From JBFWVR01 sp050246635 (GTDB lineage: Bacteria; Acidobacteriota; Vicinamibacteria; Vicinamibacterales; UBA2999), in NCBI GenBank assembly GCA_050246635.1, contig JBFWVR010000009.1, positions 62,001-126,000 of the forward strand: a stretch of DNA of 64,000 bases, given 5' to 3'. Shown here piece after piece: positions 17,184 through 25,697 of this stretch (positions within the stretch are counted from its first letter, which is position 1; every line of letters starts with the position of its first letter). Under the pieces are notes generated by a model. That model was not told the DNA's origin, did no database searches, and saw only the letters and a program-made list of their open reading frames with translations. The translations under genes were made by a program, and so were the position numbers.

Positions 17184-17549
17184 TCATTTCGGGATCGCCG
17201 CCTCGATCTTCTCGCGGAAGGTTTCGGGTGTGAACGGCTTGACGATGTAGTTGTTGACGCCGGCCCGCAGCGCCTCGACGATGTCGTCCTTGGCGGCGTT
17301 GGTCGTGACCATCAGGACCGGCAGGTCCTTCATCTTGTCCATGCCGCGCATGGCGCGGATGAACTCGATGCCGGTCATCTCCGGCATGTTCCAGTCGGTG
17401 ATCACCATGTCCACGCTGGCGCCGTTCAGGCGATCCATGCCCTCGCGGCCATTGGCGGCCTCGAGCACTTCCTGGTGCCCCAGCTTGTTCAGCGTGTTGA
17501 TGATGATCCGTCGCATCGTTGACGAGTCGTCGACGACGAGAAACCTCAT
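17184..17549 (-). CDS. cheY: CheY-like response regulator
   Basis: 121 residues, a lone receiver domain. The acidic pair D7-D8 (VVDDSSTMRR), phosphoacceptor D52 (VITDWNMPEM), the Thr in MVTTNA and the Lys in NYIVKPF are all in place, and DWNMPEM is the classic CheY motif. Phosphorylated CheY binds FliM (encoded at 39948) and changes motor rotation. GGAG precedes ATG 17549 at a good distance. The kinase CheA is not in the window. Expression is probably FliA-dependent from 17614. Confidence 0.92.
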   Translation of the reverse strand: MRFLVVDDSSTMRRIIINTLNKLGHQEVLEAANGREGMDRLNGASVDMVITDWNMPEMTGIEFIRAMRGMDKMKDLPVLMVTTNAAKDDIVEALRAGVNNYIVKPFTPETFREKIEAAIPK

Positions 17550-17613
17550 GTTGGCTGCTCCGTCTCGCAGGTGTGATACTGTCGCGCCAGAGGCGCGGGC
17601 CATCCTGCGGGGG

Positions 17614-17641
17614 TAATCGGCGCCCCCGGGAGCAAACTTGA
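17614..17641 (-). promoter_or_regulatory. Sigma-28 (FliA)-type promoter for cheY-cheX-HDOD
   Basis: On the minus strand TCAAGTTT (complement of 17634-17641), a 12-base spacer and GCCGATTA (complement of 17614-17621) match the FliA consensus TAAAGTTT-N11-GCCGATAA except for a spacer one base longer. The predicted start is about 58 bases before the cheY ATG. Its -35 overlaps the TTG start of the divergent histidine kinase. Confidence 0.65.
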
Positions 17642-18423
17642 GCAAGCCGCCGCCCGCCGTCCGACCTGTCATGTCCGACCCCGACGTCCCGCTCACCGCC
17701 CTGCCGGCGCTCGCGCCGGAGGGCATCGACCAGTTGCTCGTCACCCTGAACCGGCTGGCCCTGTCGGGCTCGTTCGTGTCCGGGCTGGCGCACGAGCTGA
17801 ACAACCCCCTGCAGGTCGTCAACGGCACCGTGGAACTGCTGCTCGGCCGGCCCGACCTCGCCCCCGACGTCCGCACCAAGCTCGAACGGGTGGCCAACCA
17901 GGTCCACCGCGCCAGCGGCACGATTATGGAGGTGCTCGGGTTCGTGCGGGACCGGACCGCCGTGCCGGTCCGCGTCGACGTGCGCACGGTGATCGACCAG
18001 GTCATGGCGCTCCGCCGCTACCCGCTCACCCGGGCGGGCATCACGGCGGTGGTCGACCCGCCGGCGGCGGGCGCGGCCATCCTGCACGCGCGGCCGGTCG
18101 AGGTCGCGCAGATCCTGCTGAACGTCGTCATCAATGCCGAAGCGGCGCTGGCGGGGCAGTCGGGGGCGGAGATTCGCCTGTCGTCGGCCGTCGAGGGCGG
18201 ACGCGTCTGCCTGCGTATCGCCGACAACGGTCCGGGGATCCCGCCCGAGGTCGCCGCCCGTCTCTTCGAGCCGTTCCAGACGACCCACGGCCTCGAGACC
18301 GCCGGGGGCCTCGGCCTGGCCGCCGCCGCGGCCCTCGCGCGTCGCCTCGGCGGGCACATCCGCCACGTGCCGTCGGACACGGGCGCCGTCTTCGAGGTCG
18401 AGCTCCCACTCAAGACGACCTGA
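17638..18423 (+). CDS. Cytosolic histidine kinase, FlrB/AtoS-like
   Basis: 261 residues without a membrane segment. The H box SGLAHELNNPLQVV contains H52; the HATPase domain has the N box (LLNVVINAEAAL), G1 (IADNGPGIPPE) and G2 (GGLGLAAAAAL). The HELNNPL type is typical of kinases that partner NtrC-family activators. TTG 17638 has a strong GGGAG 5 bases upstream and is preferred over ATG 17671, which has none. The sigma-54 activator gene at 18537 is convergent and its likely partner, as FlrB-FlrC in polar flagellar systems. No sensory domain is obvious. Confidence 0.85.
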   Translation: MSKPPPAVRPVMSDPDVPLTALPALAPEGIDQLLVTLNRLALSGSFVSGLAHELNNPLQVVNGTVELLLGRPDLAPDVRTKLERVANQVHRASGTIMEVLGFVRDRTAVPVRVDVRTVIDQVMALRRYPLTRAGITAVVDPPAAGAAILHARPVEVAQILLNVVINAEAALAGQSGAEIRLSSAVEGGRVCLRIADNGPGIPPEVAARLFEPFQTTHGLETAGGLGLAAAAALARRLGGHIRHVPSDTGAVFEVELPLKTT

Positions 18424-18454
18424 CCGCCGCGCCGGTCACGCCGTACAACGGAAA

Positions 18455-18477
18455 GGGCGGCAACCCCGTCGCCGCCC
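18455..18477. terminator. Bidirectional hairpin between convergent regulator genes
   Basis: GGGCGGC (18455-18461) pairs with GCCGCCC (18471-18477) around a 9-base loop, between the kinase stop and the convergent activator stop. There is only a weak T-rich tail on either side, so termination efficiency is uncertain. The following GTGCCGCAC / GTGTGGCAC words are short repeats. Confidence 0.45.
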
Positions 18478-18536
18478 CTTCGTCTGTCCTCGTGCCGCAC
18501 CTCCGTGTGGCACCTTCGTGCCGCACCCCCGTCGTA

Positions 18537-20012
18537 CTAATTTGCCGCGAGCTGCGGGACCTGGTCGTCCAGCTCCAGCCGGTGAATCTTGTCGATGAGC
18601 GTCGTCCGGCTCAGGCCGAGCAGGCGGGCCGCCTGCCGCTTGTTGCCGCGGCTCTTCTCGAGGCCCTTCAGGATCAGGTCCCGTTCGAGCTGCGACACGA
18701 CCGACGTGAAGCTGATGCCCTCGTCCGGGATGCTGAGCGTCGGCAGCATCGTCGACCGGGCCGGCTCGACGACATCCTCGGGCAGGGTCGCGACGCCGAT
18801 CTCGGACTCGCGACCCGTCATGCACACCGCGTGTTCGACCGCGTTCTCGAGCTGCCGGATGTTGCCGGGCCACTCGTAGTTCATGAGGCAGCGCAGCGCT
18901 TCCTGCGACAGCGTCTTGAGCGGCAGCCCGTTGTTCTTGCAGGACTTCTGCACGAAGTGCCGGCTGAGCAGCGGGATGTCCTCCCGGCGCTCCCGCAGCG
19001 TGGGCAGGGTCAGCGGAATCACGTTGAGGCGGTAGTACAGGTCCTCGCGGAACTTGCCCTCGGCGACCATCTTCTTCAGGTCGCAGTTGGACGCGGCGAT
19101 GACACGGGTGTCGAACTTGATCGGGCGGGAGCCGCCGACGCGCTCGATCTCACGCTCCTGCAGCGCCCGCAGCAGCTTCGACTGCAGCGAGAGCGGCATC
19201 AGCGCCACCTCGTCGATGAAGAGCGTGCCCCGGTGCGCCTGCTCGAAGCGCCCCGCACGGTCGTTGACCGCGCCGGTGAACGCCCCCTTGGTGTGGCCGA
19301 ACATCTCGGCCTCGGCCAGCGAGTCGGGGATGGCCGCCGCGTTGAACGCCACGAAGCGCTCGCTGCCGCGCGGGCTGTTGTGATGGATGGTGCGGGCGAT
19401 GAGCTCCTTGCCCGTGCCGGTGTCGCCCTGGATGAGCACGGTGCTGTTCATCGGCGCGACCAGCTCCAGCGTCTGGAAGATCTGGCGCATCGGCGCCGAC
19501 TGCCCGACGATGTTGTCGAAGCGGTAGCGCTCGCGGAGCTGGGCCCGGAGCTCGGCGTTCTCCTCGCGGAGGCGCGGCTCGTGGATGAACGCGTTCAGCT
19601 CGGCCGTGAGGGCCGAGAGCTGGAAGGGCTTCAGCAGGAAGTTCTTCGCCCCGCGGCGGATGGCCTGCACGGCCTCCTGCACGCCCCCGAACCCGGTGAT
19701 GACGACCGCCGCAATCTGCGGGTACCGCTCGAGTGCGGCGTCGAGCACCTCCATGCCGTCCCCGTCGGGCAGCCGCAGGTCGATGACGAGCGCGTCGTAC
19801 GCGAAACCGCGCAGGCGCTCATGCGCCTCGGATGCCGTCGGCGCCTGGGCCACGGCGAAGCCCCCCGCGTCGAGCGACTCGGCGATGAGCTCCCGGAGGT
19901 CGTCCTCGTCCTCGACGACGAGCACGCACGGCTGGGAGCGCCGGATCGTGTTGACGCGCGACGGGGAGGGCGCGCCGCCAATCGACTCGGCGGCCGGAGG
20001 AATATAGGCCAT
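18537..20012 (-). CDS. Sigma-54-dependent response regulator, candidate flagellar master activator (FlrC/FlbD-like)
   Basis: 491 residues. A receiver with the phosphoacceptor Asp in ALVIDLRLPDGDG, an AAA+ domain with Walker A GDTGTGKE, an intact GAFTGA loop (GHTKGAFTGAVNDRAGRF), Walker B LFIDEVA, and a Fis-type HTH (NKRQAARLLGLSRTTLIDK). With GAFTGA present it should open sigma-54 promoters such as those before flgB and fliL. Its position beside the flagellar cluster and a cytosolic kinase supports a motility role, but function is inferred from context. ATG 20012 and GTG 20018 are both possible starts; neither has a good Shine-Dalgarno. Confidence 0.88.
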   Translation of the reverse strand: MAYIPPAAESIGGAPSPSRVNTIRRSQPCVLVVEDEDDLRELIAESLDAGGFAVAQAPTASEAHERLRGFAYDALVIDLRLPDGDGMEVLDAALERYPQIAAVVITGFGGVQEAVQAIRRGAKNFLLKPFQLSALTAELNAFIHEPRLREENAELRAQLRERYRFDNIVGQSAPMRQIFQTLELVAPMNSTVLIQGDTGTGKELIARTIHHNSPRGSERFVAFNAAAIPDSLAEAEMFGHTKGAFTGAVNDRAGRFEQAHRGTLFIDEVALMPLSLQSKLLRALQEREIERVGGSRPIKFDTRVIAASNCDLKKMVAEGKFREDLYYRLNVIPLTLPTLRERREDIPLLSRHFVQKSCKNNGLPLKTLSQEALRCLMNYEWPGNIRQLENAVEHAVCMTGRESEIGVATLPEDVVEPARSTMLPTLSIPDEGISFTSVVSQLERDLILKGLEKSRGNKRQAARLLGLSRTTLIDKIHRLELDDQVPQLAAN

Positions 20013-20207
20013 AATCACACCCGCTGGGAGACAGGTTCTTCAGTGGTCCGACGTCACGCACGAGGGCAGCAGCGGAGCCGGGGCCGGACGGTGGCCTGGC
20101 CCGTCGCCAACGCACACAATACAAGGATTCACGTCTGGCCGGACAGTGCCGATTGATCCGAAAGGTCTCAAAGCGCCGTCCGACCGTCACGACGTCAAGC
20201 AACCGAC

Positions 20208-20768
20208 ATGCCAGGCCCTGCCACCGACACCCGTGCGCCGTTCGAAGTCCTGGTCGTCGATGACGAACCGGACATCCGGGACCTGCTCGGGGAGTACTTC
20301 CGCGAGCGGCACTACGAGGTCGCGCTGGCCGGGGACGGTCGCGCGGCAATTGCGGCAATCGAGCGAAACCCGTCTCGATTCGGCCTGATCCTGACGGATC
20401 TGAACCTGCCTGGGGCCGACGGCCTGGCCGTCCTGAGCGCGGCCCGGGCGGCCAATCCGAACGCCTACGTGGTCATCATCACGGGCTTTGCGTCCCTCGA
20501 CTCCGCCATCCAGGCGGTCCGCCTCGGGGCGTACGACTACCTCACGAAGCCGTTCTCGCTGGGCCAGATCGAAGTGGTCATGCGACGGATTCTCGACCGT
20601 CTCGCGCTGGACGCCGAGAACCGGCAGCTGGCCCGGCAGGTCGGGACGCGGGGCGCCGGCGACGGCGGCAGCGGCGTGGCCCCTCGGCTGGACGCGATTG
20701 AAGCCCGCCTGGCGCGCATCGAGTCCGCGATTCGTGACCTTGCCGCCCGCCGGCCGTCGGGCCTGTAG
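20208..20768 (+). CDS. Response regulator, receiver plus coiled-coil tail
   Basis: 186 residues. The receiver (about 13-125) has the acidic pair in VVDDEPDIRD, D64 in LILTDLNLPG, Thr in VVIITGFAS and Lys in YDYLTKPFS, and resembles NtrC-type receivers. Instead of an AAA+ domain it ends in a short Arg/Ala-rich helical region (PRLDAIEARLARIESAIRDL). It may be a phosphate shuttle or act by protein contact in the motility circuit. It stands alone, between the sigma-54 activator (divergent) and the sigma-54 promoter of the flagellar operon. Confidence 0.82.
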   Translation: MPGPATDTRAPFEVLVVDDEPDIRDLLGEYFRERHYEVALAGDGRAAIAAIERNPSRFGLILTDLNLPGADGLAVLSAARAANPNAYVVIITGFASLDSAIQAVRLGAYDYLTKPFSLGQIEVVMRRILDRLALDAENRQLARQVGTRGAGDGGSGVAPRLDAIEARLARIESAIRDLAARRPSGL

Positions 20769-20936
20769 GGCGGCCGCCGGCCGACCGACGGCAAACGGTC
20801 TCACTGTGTCGGATTAACGTCACGGTTTGACGGCCGACGGCCCCTGACGCGCGGCCGACCCCTGGACGCCGGTCCCGCACCGCCGCCATCGTCAGATTCC
20901 CTCCAAAACCCGCCGATTCGGCCCCGGCTGCCGGCG

Positions 20937-20952
20937 AGGCACCGTTCTTGCT
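20937..20952 (+). promoter_or_regulatory. Sigma-54 promoter of the flgB operon
   Basis: AGGCACCGTTCTTGCT matches TGGCAC-N5-TTGC(A/T) with one clear mismatch; the invariant GG and GC are exactly 10 bases apart. The predicted start leaves a leader of about 60 bases before flgB ATG 21026. The NtrC-type activator at 18537 is the natural partner. Confidence 0.75.
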
Positions 20953-21025
20953 CACCCGCCCGGCGGACGCACCCATCGCGGTAATCGGCACCCGGCGGGT
21001 CGCGCGTGAATCCGGAGCGAGGGAC

Positions 21026-21424
21026 ATGAACGAGATCAGCGACGCCACTCTCATCGCCGCGCTGCGCCGCCACCTGACCGGGGCGGTCGCGCGGCAGTCG
21101 GTGTCGGCGAGCAACCTCGCCAACCTCGACACCCCCGGTTACAAGGCGAAGGAAGCGCAGTTCGGCGATGCCCTCCAGGAGCGCATCATGGCGGGCGCGC
21201 GCCTCACGTCCACCGACACGCAGCACCTCCAGCCGTCCGAGACCGGCGCGAGCTTCCCGACGAAGGATGTCGAGGGCCTGCCGGTGCGGCGCGACGGCAA
21301 CAACGTCCAGCTCGATCGCGAGCTGCTGGAGATGTCCACGGCGTCGGGCGAGTTCCAGCGCGCGCAGACGGCGCTCGCGGCCAAGTTCCGGCTGGTCCGC
21401 TACGCCATCAGCGAGGGCCGGTAG
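21026..21424 (+). CDS. flgB: Flagellar proximal rod protein FlgB
   Basis: 132 residues. The rod N-terminal signature VSASNLANLDTPGYKAKEAQF and the C-terminal helix (ELLEMSTASGEFQRAQTALAAKFRLVRYAI) are complete. FlgB is the most proximal rod subunit, joined to the MS ring through FliE. ATG 21026 is used because GGAGCGAGGGAC precedes it and longer forms would run across the sigma-54 promoter. First gene of the flagellar supercluster; flgC follows after 2 bases. Confidence 0.95.
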   Translation: MNEISDATLIAALRRHLTGAVARQSVSASNLANLDTPGYKAKEAQFGDALQERIMAGARLTSTDTQHLQPSETGASFPTKDVEGLPVRRDGNNVQLDRELLEMSTASGEFQRAQTALAAKFRLVRYAISEGR

Positions 21425-21426
21425 CC

Positions 21427-21855
21427 ATGTCGACCCTCAGCGCGGCAATCAAGGCCTCCGCGAGCGCGCTCGACGTCGAGCGCGTGCGCATCGAGGCCGC
21501 CGTGTCGAACATCGCCAACGCCGAGTCGACCCGCGGGCCGGACGGCAAGGCCTACCGGCGGCGCGACGTCGTGATCGCCGAGGATCCGCACAGCACCTTC
21601 GAGGATGCCCTGGGCACGTCGACGCTGAGCGGCGTGAAGGTCGTGGGCATCGTCGAGGACTCGCAGGCGCCGCAGCGCCGGTACGAGCCGTCGCATCCCG
21701 ACGCCGATGCGGAGGGCTTCGTGGCCCTGCCGAACGTCGACTCGTCGCAGGAGATGGTGGACATGCTCGGGGCGGCGCGGGCCTACCAGGCCAACCTCAC
21801 CGCGATTGGGCTCATCCGCGACGTCCTGACGAAGGCCCTGGAACTGGGCCGCTAG
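21427..21855 (+). CDS. flgC: Flagellar proximal rod protein FlgC
   Basis: 142 residues, standard length. The N-terminal rod motif is ALDVERVRIEAAVSNIANAE, and the C-terminal conserved block is VDSSQEMVDMLGAARAYQAN. FlgC polymerises with FlgB and FlgF into the proximal rod across the periplasm after export through the type III apparatus. It lies between flgB and fliE in the conserved flgB-flgC-fliE order. Confidence 0.96.
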   Translation: MSTLSAAIKASASALDVERVRIEAAVSNIANAESTRGPDGKAYRRRDVVIAEDPHSTFEDALGTSTLSGVKVVGIVEDSQAPQRRYEPSHPDADAEGFVALPNVDSSQEMVDMLGAARAYQANLTAIGLIRDVLTKALELGR

Positions 21856-21880
21856 GTTCATCAGCGAAGGAACGCACGCC

Positions 21881-22180
21881 ATGGCCATCGAAGGACTCGG
21901 ACGACTTGGGCAGAGCAGCGGCGCCGCCGCGGTCACCGGCGTGCCGGCGGCGGAGCCGGCGGCCGGCGGCTTCGAGGAGTCGCTGAAGAAGCTCGTGACG
22001 TCGGTCGAGGACTCCGGCGCCGACGCGAACACCGCGGTCGCCGACATGCTGGGCGGCACCGGCGAGGTGCACGACGCGATGATCGCCCTGCAGCGCGCGG
22101 AGCTGTCGCTCCAGCTGACGATGCAGGTGCGCAACAAGCTGGTGAACGCCTACCAGGAAATCATGCGGATGCCCGTGTAG
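21881..22180 (+). CDS. fliE: Flagellar hook-basal body junction protein FliE
   Basis: 99 residues. The C-terminal half MIALQRAELSLQLTMQVRNKLVNAYQEIMRMPV is the highly conserved FliE end. FliE links the MS ring (FliF) to the rod and is the first exported substrate. The N-terminal half is Gly/Ala-rich and poorly conserved, as usual. GAAGGA precedes ATG 21881. Confidence 0.96.
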   Translation: MAIEGLGRLGQSSGAAAVTGVPAAEPAAGGFEESLKKLVTSVEDSGADANTAVADMLGGTGEVHDAMIALQRAELSLQLTMQVRNKLVNAYQEIMRMPV

Positions 22181-22215
22181 GCCTCGGGCCGGCGGCGACT
22201 TCCCCCTAGAACGCG

Positions 22216-23934
22216 ATGAACCCCGAACAGCTCCTCACGCGGGTCAAGACCGGCCTCGGCGGGCTGACCACCCTCCAGATCACGACGCTCCTCGGCGTGT
22301 TCGCCCTGGTGGTCGGCCTGGTCATCGGCTCGGCGTACTACGTGAACCGCCCGGCGTTCACGCTGTTGTTCTCGGACCTCGAGCCCGAGGCGGCCCAGCA
22401 GGTCGTCGAGCGGCTGCAGGCCGACAAGGTGGAATACGAGCTCGCCAACGGCGGGCGATCGATCCGTGTGCCCCTCGCCCAGGTGGACGAGCTGCGGCTG
22501 CGCTTCGCCTCCGGCGGGCTGCCGAGCTCGGGTCGCATCGGCTTCGAGATCTTCGACCGCACGCAGTTCGGCCAGACCGAGTTCCTCGAACAGGTCAACT
22601 ACCGGCGCGCGCTCGAGGGCGAGATTGCCCGGACGATTGCGACCATCCAGGAGGTGGCCAACGCCCGCGTGCACATCGCGCTGGGCAAGGACTCGCTCTT
22701 CACCGAGCGCGCCGAGCCCGCGAAGGCGTCGGTCGTGCTCAAGCTGAAGACGGCCAAGCCGCCCTCGGCCGCGGTGATCAGCGGCATCGCCAACCTGGTG
22801 GCGGCGAGCGTCGAGGGCCTGCGGCCCGAGTCGGTCGTCATCGTCGACACGAACGGCCGCCCGCTGCTGCGACCGACCGCCGACGAGGACGAGCCGCTCG
22901 GCGGCGCGCAGCTCGAGCGCCAGCAGCGGCTCGAGAAGGACCTCTCACAGCGCGTCTCGGCGCTGCTCGAGCCGGTCGTCGGGGTCGATCACGTGAAGGT
23001 CAACGTCGCGCTGCAGCTCCGGTCCGACTCGCAGGAGCAGACCCAGGAGCTCTGGGATCCGACCAACCCGGTCGTGCGCAGCCGCCAGACGACGAGCGAC
23101 ATCGGCGCGAGCGCGTCGGTAGCCGGCGGCATCGCCGGGGCGCGCGGCAACATGCCGCAGCAGGCGAAGGACTCGCCGCTGCCGGGGCAGCCCCCGGTCG
23201 TGCCGCCCGAGCCCATCGCCGTGGCACAGGGCGGCGGCAACGCGCTCGTGGTTCCCGGGGCGGCGACGCGCTCGGCGGAGACCACCAACTACGAGATCAG
23301 CAAGACGGTGACGCACACCGTGCGCCCGCGCGGGGACATCGCCCGCATGACCGTCGCGGTCATCCTCGACGACCAGCAGGTCCGCGAGACCGGGCAGGAC
23401 GGCACCGTGCAGGTCGTGTCGAAGCCGCGCGACCCCAAGGAGCTCACGAAGATCCAGGCGCTCGTCGCCTCCGCCGTCGGCCTCGACGAGCAGCGCGGCG
23501 ACCGGTTGACGGTCGAGAACGTCGCGTTCTCGGTGCCGTTCGTCGAGGACGTGCCGCCGACGCCATTCGTCCAGCGGATCGCGCCGACGATGATGGAGGG
23601 CGGGCGCGTGCTGAGCATCATCGCCATCGTTCTGGTCGTCCTGTTCGGCGTCGTGAAGCCGCTGGTGGCCCGCGTGTTCGGCGGCGGCCCGGCCGGCGCG
23701 CTGGCCGTGGCCGGCGGCGGCGAGACGCCCCTGCCGACCGTGACGGTCACGCCGAAGACGGTCGAGGAGCTCGAGCACGAGCTCGAACAGCAGATGATCA
23801 ACGCGGCGAACGAGGCCGTGTCGGACAAGCGGCGGGTGCCGGTGCTGACCAAGCGCCTGTCCGCGGAGACGCAGAAGGACCCGCAGGGCGCCGCCCGCCT
23901 GGTGCGGAGCTGGCTGCTCGAGGATCGCAGGTAG
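22216..23934 (+). CDS. fliF: Flagellar MS-ring protein FliF
   Basis: 572 residues. Membrane helices near 24-43 and 464-486 flank the periplasmic ring-building domains (YscJ/FliF region with FLEQVNYRRALEGEIARTI and VHIALGKDSLF; then KVNVALQLRSDSQEQTQE). The C-terminal tail (KDPQGAARLVRSWLLED) binds FliG. A Pro/Gly-rich stretch at about 315-340 is the usual linker. FliF forms the inner-membrane ring on which the motor and export gate assemble. fliG starts 4 bases after the stop. Confidence 0.97.
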   Translation: MNPEQLLTRVKTGLGGLTTLQITTLLGVFALVVGLVIGSAYYVNRPAFTLLFSDLEPEAAQQVVERLQADKVEYELANGGRSIRVPLAQVDELRLRFASGGLPSSGRIGFEIFDRTQFGQTEFLEQVNYRRALEGEIARTIATIQEVANARVHIALGKDSLFTERAEPAKASVVLKLKTAKPPSAAVISGIANLVAASVEGLRPESVVIVDTNGRPLLRPTADEDEPLGGAQLERQQRLEKDLSQRVSALLEPVVGVDHVKVNVALQLRSDSQEQTQELWDPTNPVVRSRQTTSDIGASASVAGGIAGARGNMPQQAKDSPLPGQPPVVPPEPIAVAQGGGNALVVPGAATRSAETTNYEISKTVTHTVRPRGDIARMTVAVILDDQQVRETGQDGTVQVVSKPRDPKELTKIQALVASAVGLDEQRGDRLTVENVAFSVPFVEDVPPTPFVQRIAPTMMEGGRVLSIIAIVLVVLFGVVKPLVARVFGGGPAGALAVAGGGETPLPTVTVTPKTVEELEHELEQQMINAANEAVSDKRRVPVLTKRLSAETQKDPQGAARLVRSWLLEDRR

Positions 23935-23938
23935 CGCC

Positions 23939-24961
23939 ATGGCGACCATCACGACCCAGGGGCCCCTCTCCGGCGTGCGCAAGGCCGCCATCCTGGCCCT
24001 GATGCTGGGAGAGGAAGCGTCCACGCAGATCTTCAAGCACCTGCGGGAGGACGAGATCGAGCACATCGCCGCGGAGATGGCGGCGATGGGTGTCGTGAAC
24101 CCGGAGGTCAGCGAGCAGGTGCTGGACGAGTTCCACCAGATGGCGCTCGCCCGCAACTACATGGCGACGGGCGGGGTGGACCTCGCCAAGAGCCTGCTGA
24201 TGAAGTCCCTCAGCCCGGAGACGGCGCGGCGCATCATCGACCGCGTGACGCGGTCGTTCGAGTCGACGCTCGGGTTCACCGCGCTCGAGAAGAGCGACCC
24301 GCAGCAGCTCTCGAAGTTCATCCTGTCGGAGCACCCGCAGACGATCGCGCTCATCCTGGCCCACCTGCAGTCGCAGAACGGCGCCGAGCTGATCACCCTG
24401 CTCCCCGACGGCCTGCGGGCCGACGTGCTGCAGCGCATGGCCAGCCTCGACGAGATCTCGCCGGACGTCATCCTGCGGATCTCCTCGGTCATCGAGCAGC
24501 GCCTCAAGGCGCTCGGCGGCGGCCACCATGAGTCCTACGGCGGCGTGCGGGCCGTGGCGGAGCTGTTGAACCGCCTGGAGCGCACCGTCAGCCAGCCGGT
24601 CCTCGACACGATCGAGGCCGAGCAGCCGGACCTCGCCGTCTCGATCCGCAACCTGATGTTCGTCTTCGACGACCTGGCCGCGGTGGACGACAACGGCCTG
24701 CGCGAGATCATCCAGCGCGCCGACAAGAAGGTGCTCACCATCGCGCTCAAGGGCGCCACCGACCAGATCAAGGGCCGGTTCTTCCAGAACATGTCCAAAC
24801 GCGCCGGCGACATGCTGCGCGAGGAGATGGACGTGATGGGGGCCGTGCGCCTGCGGGAGGTGGAGAAGGCGCAGCAGGAAATCGTCGCGGTGGCACGCAA
24901 GCTCGAGGAAGAGGGGCTCATCGTGACCGGCGCGGCCGCAGGAGAGGCGTATGTCGTCTAG
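23939..24961 (+). CDS. fliG: Flagellar motor switch protein FliG
   Basis: 340 residues with FliG_N, middle and C domains. The middle domain has EHPQTIALILAHL; the C-domain torque helix reads ADKKVLTIALKGATDQIKGRF, followed by NMSKRAGDMLREEMDVMGAVRLREVE, the classic ending. FliG carries the charged face that meets the stator, so torque depends on it. No motAB genes are in the window. It overlaps fliH by 11 bases. Confidence 0.97.
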   Translation: MATITTQGPLSGVRKAAILALMLGEEASTQIFKHLREDEIEHIAAEMAAMGVVNPEVSEQVLDEFHQMALARNYMATGGVDLAKSLLMKSLSPETARRIIDRVTRSFESTLGFTALEKSDPQQLSKFILSEHPQTIALILAHLQSQNGAELITLLPDGLRADVLQRMASLDEISPDVILRISSVIEQRLKALGGGHHESYGGVRAVAELLNRLERTVSQPVLDTIEAEQPDLAVSIRNLMFVFDDLAAVDDNGLREIIQRADKKVLTIALKGATDQIKGRFFQNMSKRAGDMLREEMDVMGAVRLREVEKAQQEIVAVARKLEEEGLIVTGAAAGEAYVV

Positions 24962-25697
24962 GGCCGTGCGCGTGCGCGCCGGCCAGGCCGTCCAGCGGTT
25001 CGGCTGGGACGGCGGGCAGACCGGTGGCGCCCTCGATCCGCTCGCCTTGCCCGACCTCATCGGCGAGGCCCCGCCCGCCGAGGCACGGGCGTCGTCGGCG
25101 GCCGCGGCGCCCGCCGCCGCGCCCGCGCCGCCGCCGGCCGTCGACGCGGCCGAGCAGCAGGCGGCGCTGGCCGCGCTCGAGCGCGACGCCTTCTCGAAGG
25201 GGTACGCGCAGGGCGAGAAGGCCGGCTACGAGGCCGGCGCGAAGCGGGCCGAGGCCATGCTGCGCCGCCTCTCGGGCACCCTGGACGAGCTCGCGCACCT
25301 GCGCACGGCGATGATCCAGCAGACCGAACAGCAGATGGTGCAGCTCGCGCTCGCCATCGCCCGGCGCATCCTCCGGCGCGAGGTCACGCTCGACGCCGAC
25401 TTCGTCGTCGCGATGGCGCGGGTCGCGCTGGATCGCCTGGGCGAGCAGACGCGCGCGACGGTCCGCCTGCACCCCGACGACCTGGCGGCGACCGGCAGCG
25501 AGCCCCGGCAGTTCGCGGGCACGCACGTGACCGTCGTCGCCGACGCGTCGCTCAGCCGCGGGCAGTGCCAGGTCGAGTCCGAGTACGGCTTCATCGACGT
25601 CGGCGTGGAAGCCCAGTTCGAGCAGATCTCCGAGGCGCTCATCGGCGACGCGCAGCCGGTGCCGGTGGCCGCGGGAGCGGCTGTCCATGCCCGGTGA
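24951..25697 (+). CDS. fliH: Flagellar export ATPase regulator FliH
   Basis: 248 residues. An Ala/Pro-rich N-terminal part is followed by the GxxxG-type helix (FSKGYAQGEKAGYEAGAKRAE), then the stator-like C-terminal domain (LALAIARRILRREVTLDADFV, VRLHPDDL). FliH dimers hold FliI at the export gate and the C-ring, analogous to peripheral-stalk subunits b and delta of ATP synthase. It overlaps fliG at its start and fliI at its end, so the three are translationally linked. Confidence 0.92.
   Translation: MSSRAVRVRAGQAVQRFGWDGGQTGGALDPLALPDLIGEAPPAEARASSAAAAPAAAPAPPPAVDAAEQQAALAALERDAFSKGYAQGEKAGYEAGAKRAEAMLRRLSGTLDELAHLRTAMIQQTEQQMVQLALAIARRILRREVTLDADFVVAMARVALDRLGEQTRATVRLHPDDLAATGSEPRQFAGTHVTVVADASLSRGQCQVESEYGFIDVGVEAQFEQISEALIGDAQPVPVAAGAAVHAR

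Noticed and set aside
16684..18366. One long minus-strand frame joining cheX with sequence through cheY and the kinase region
   Set aside because: Only its end is CheX; GGAGG and the family N-terminus fix the start at 17148, and cheY lies in another frame.
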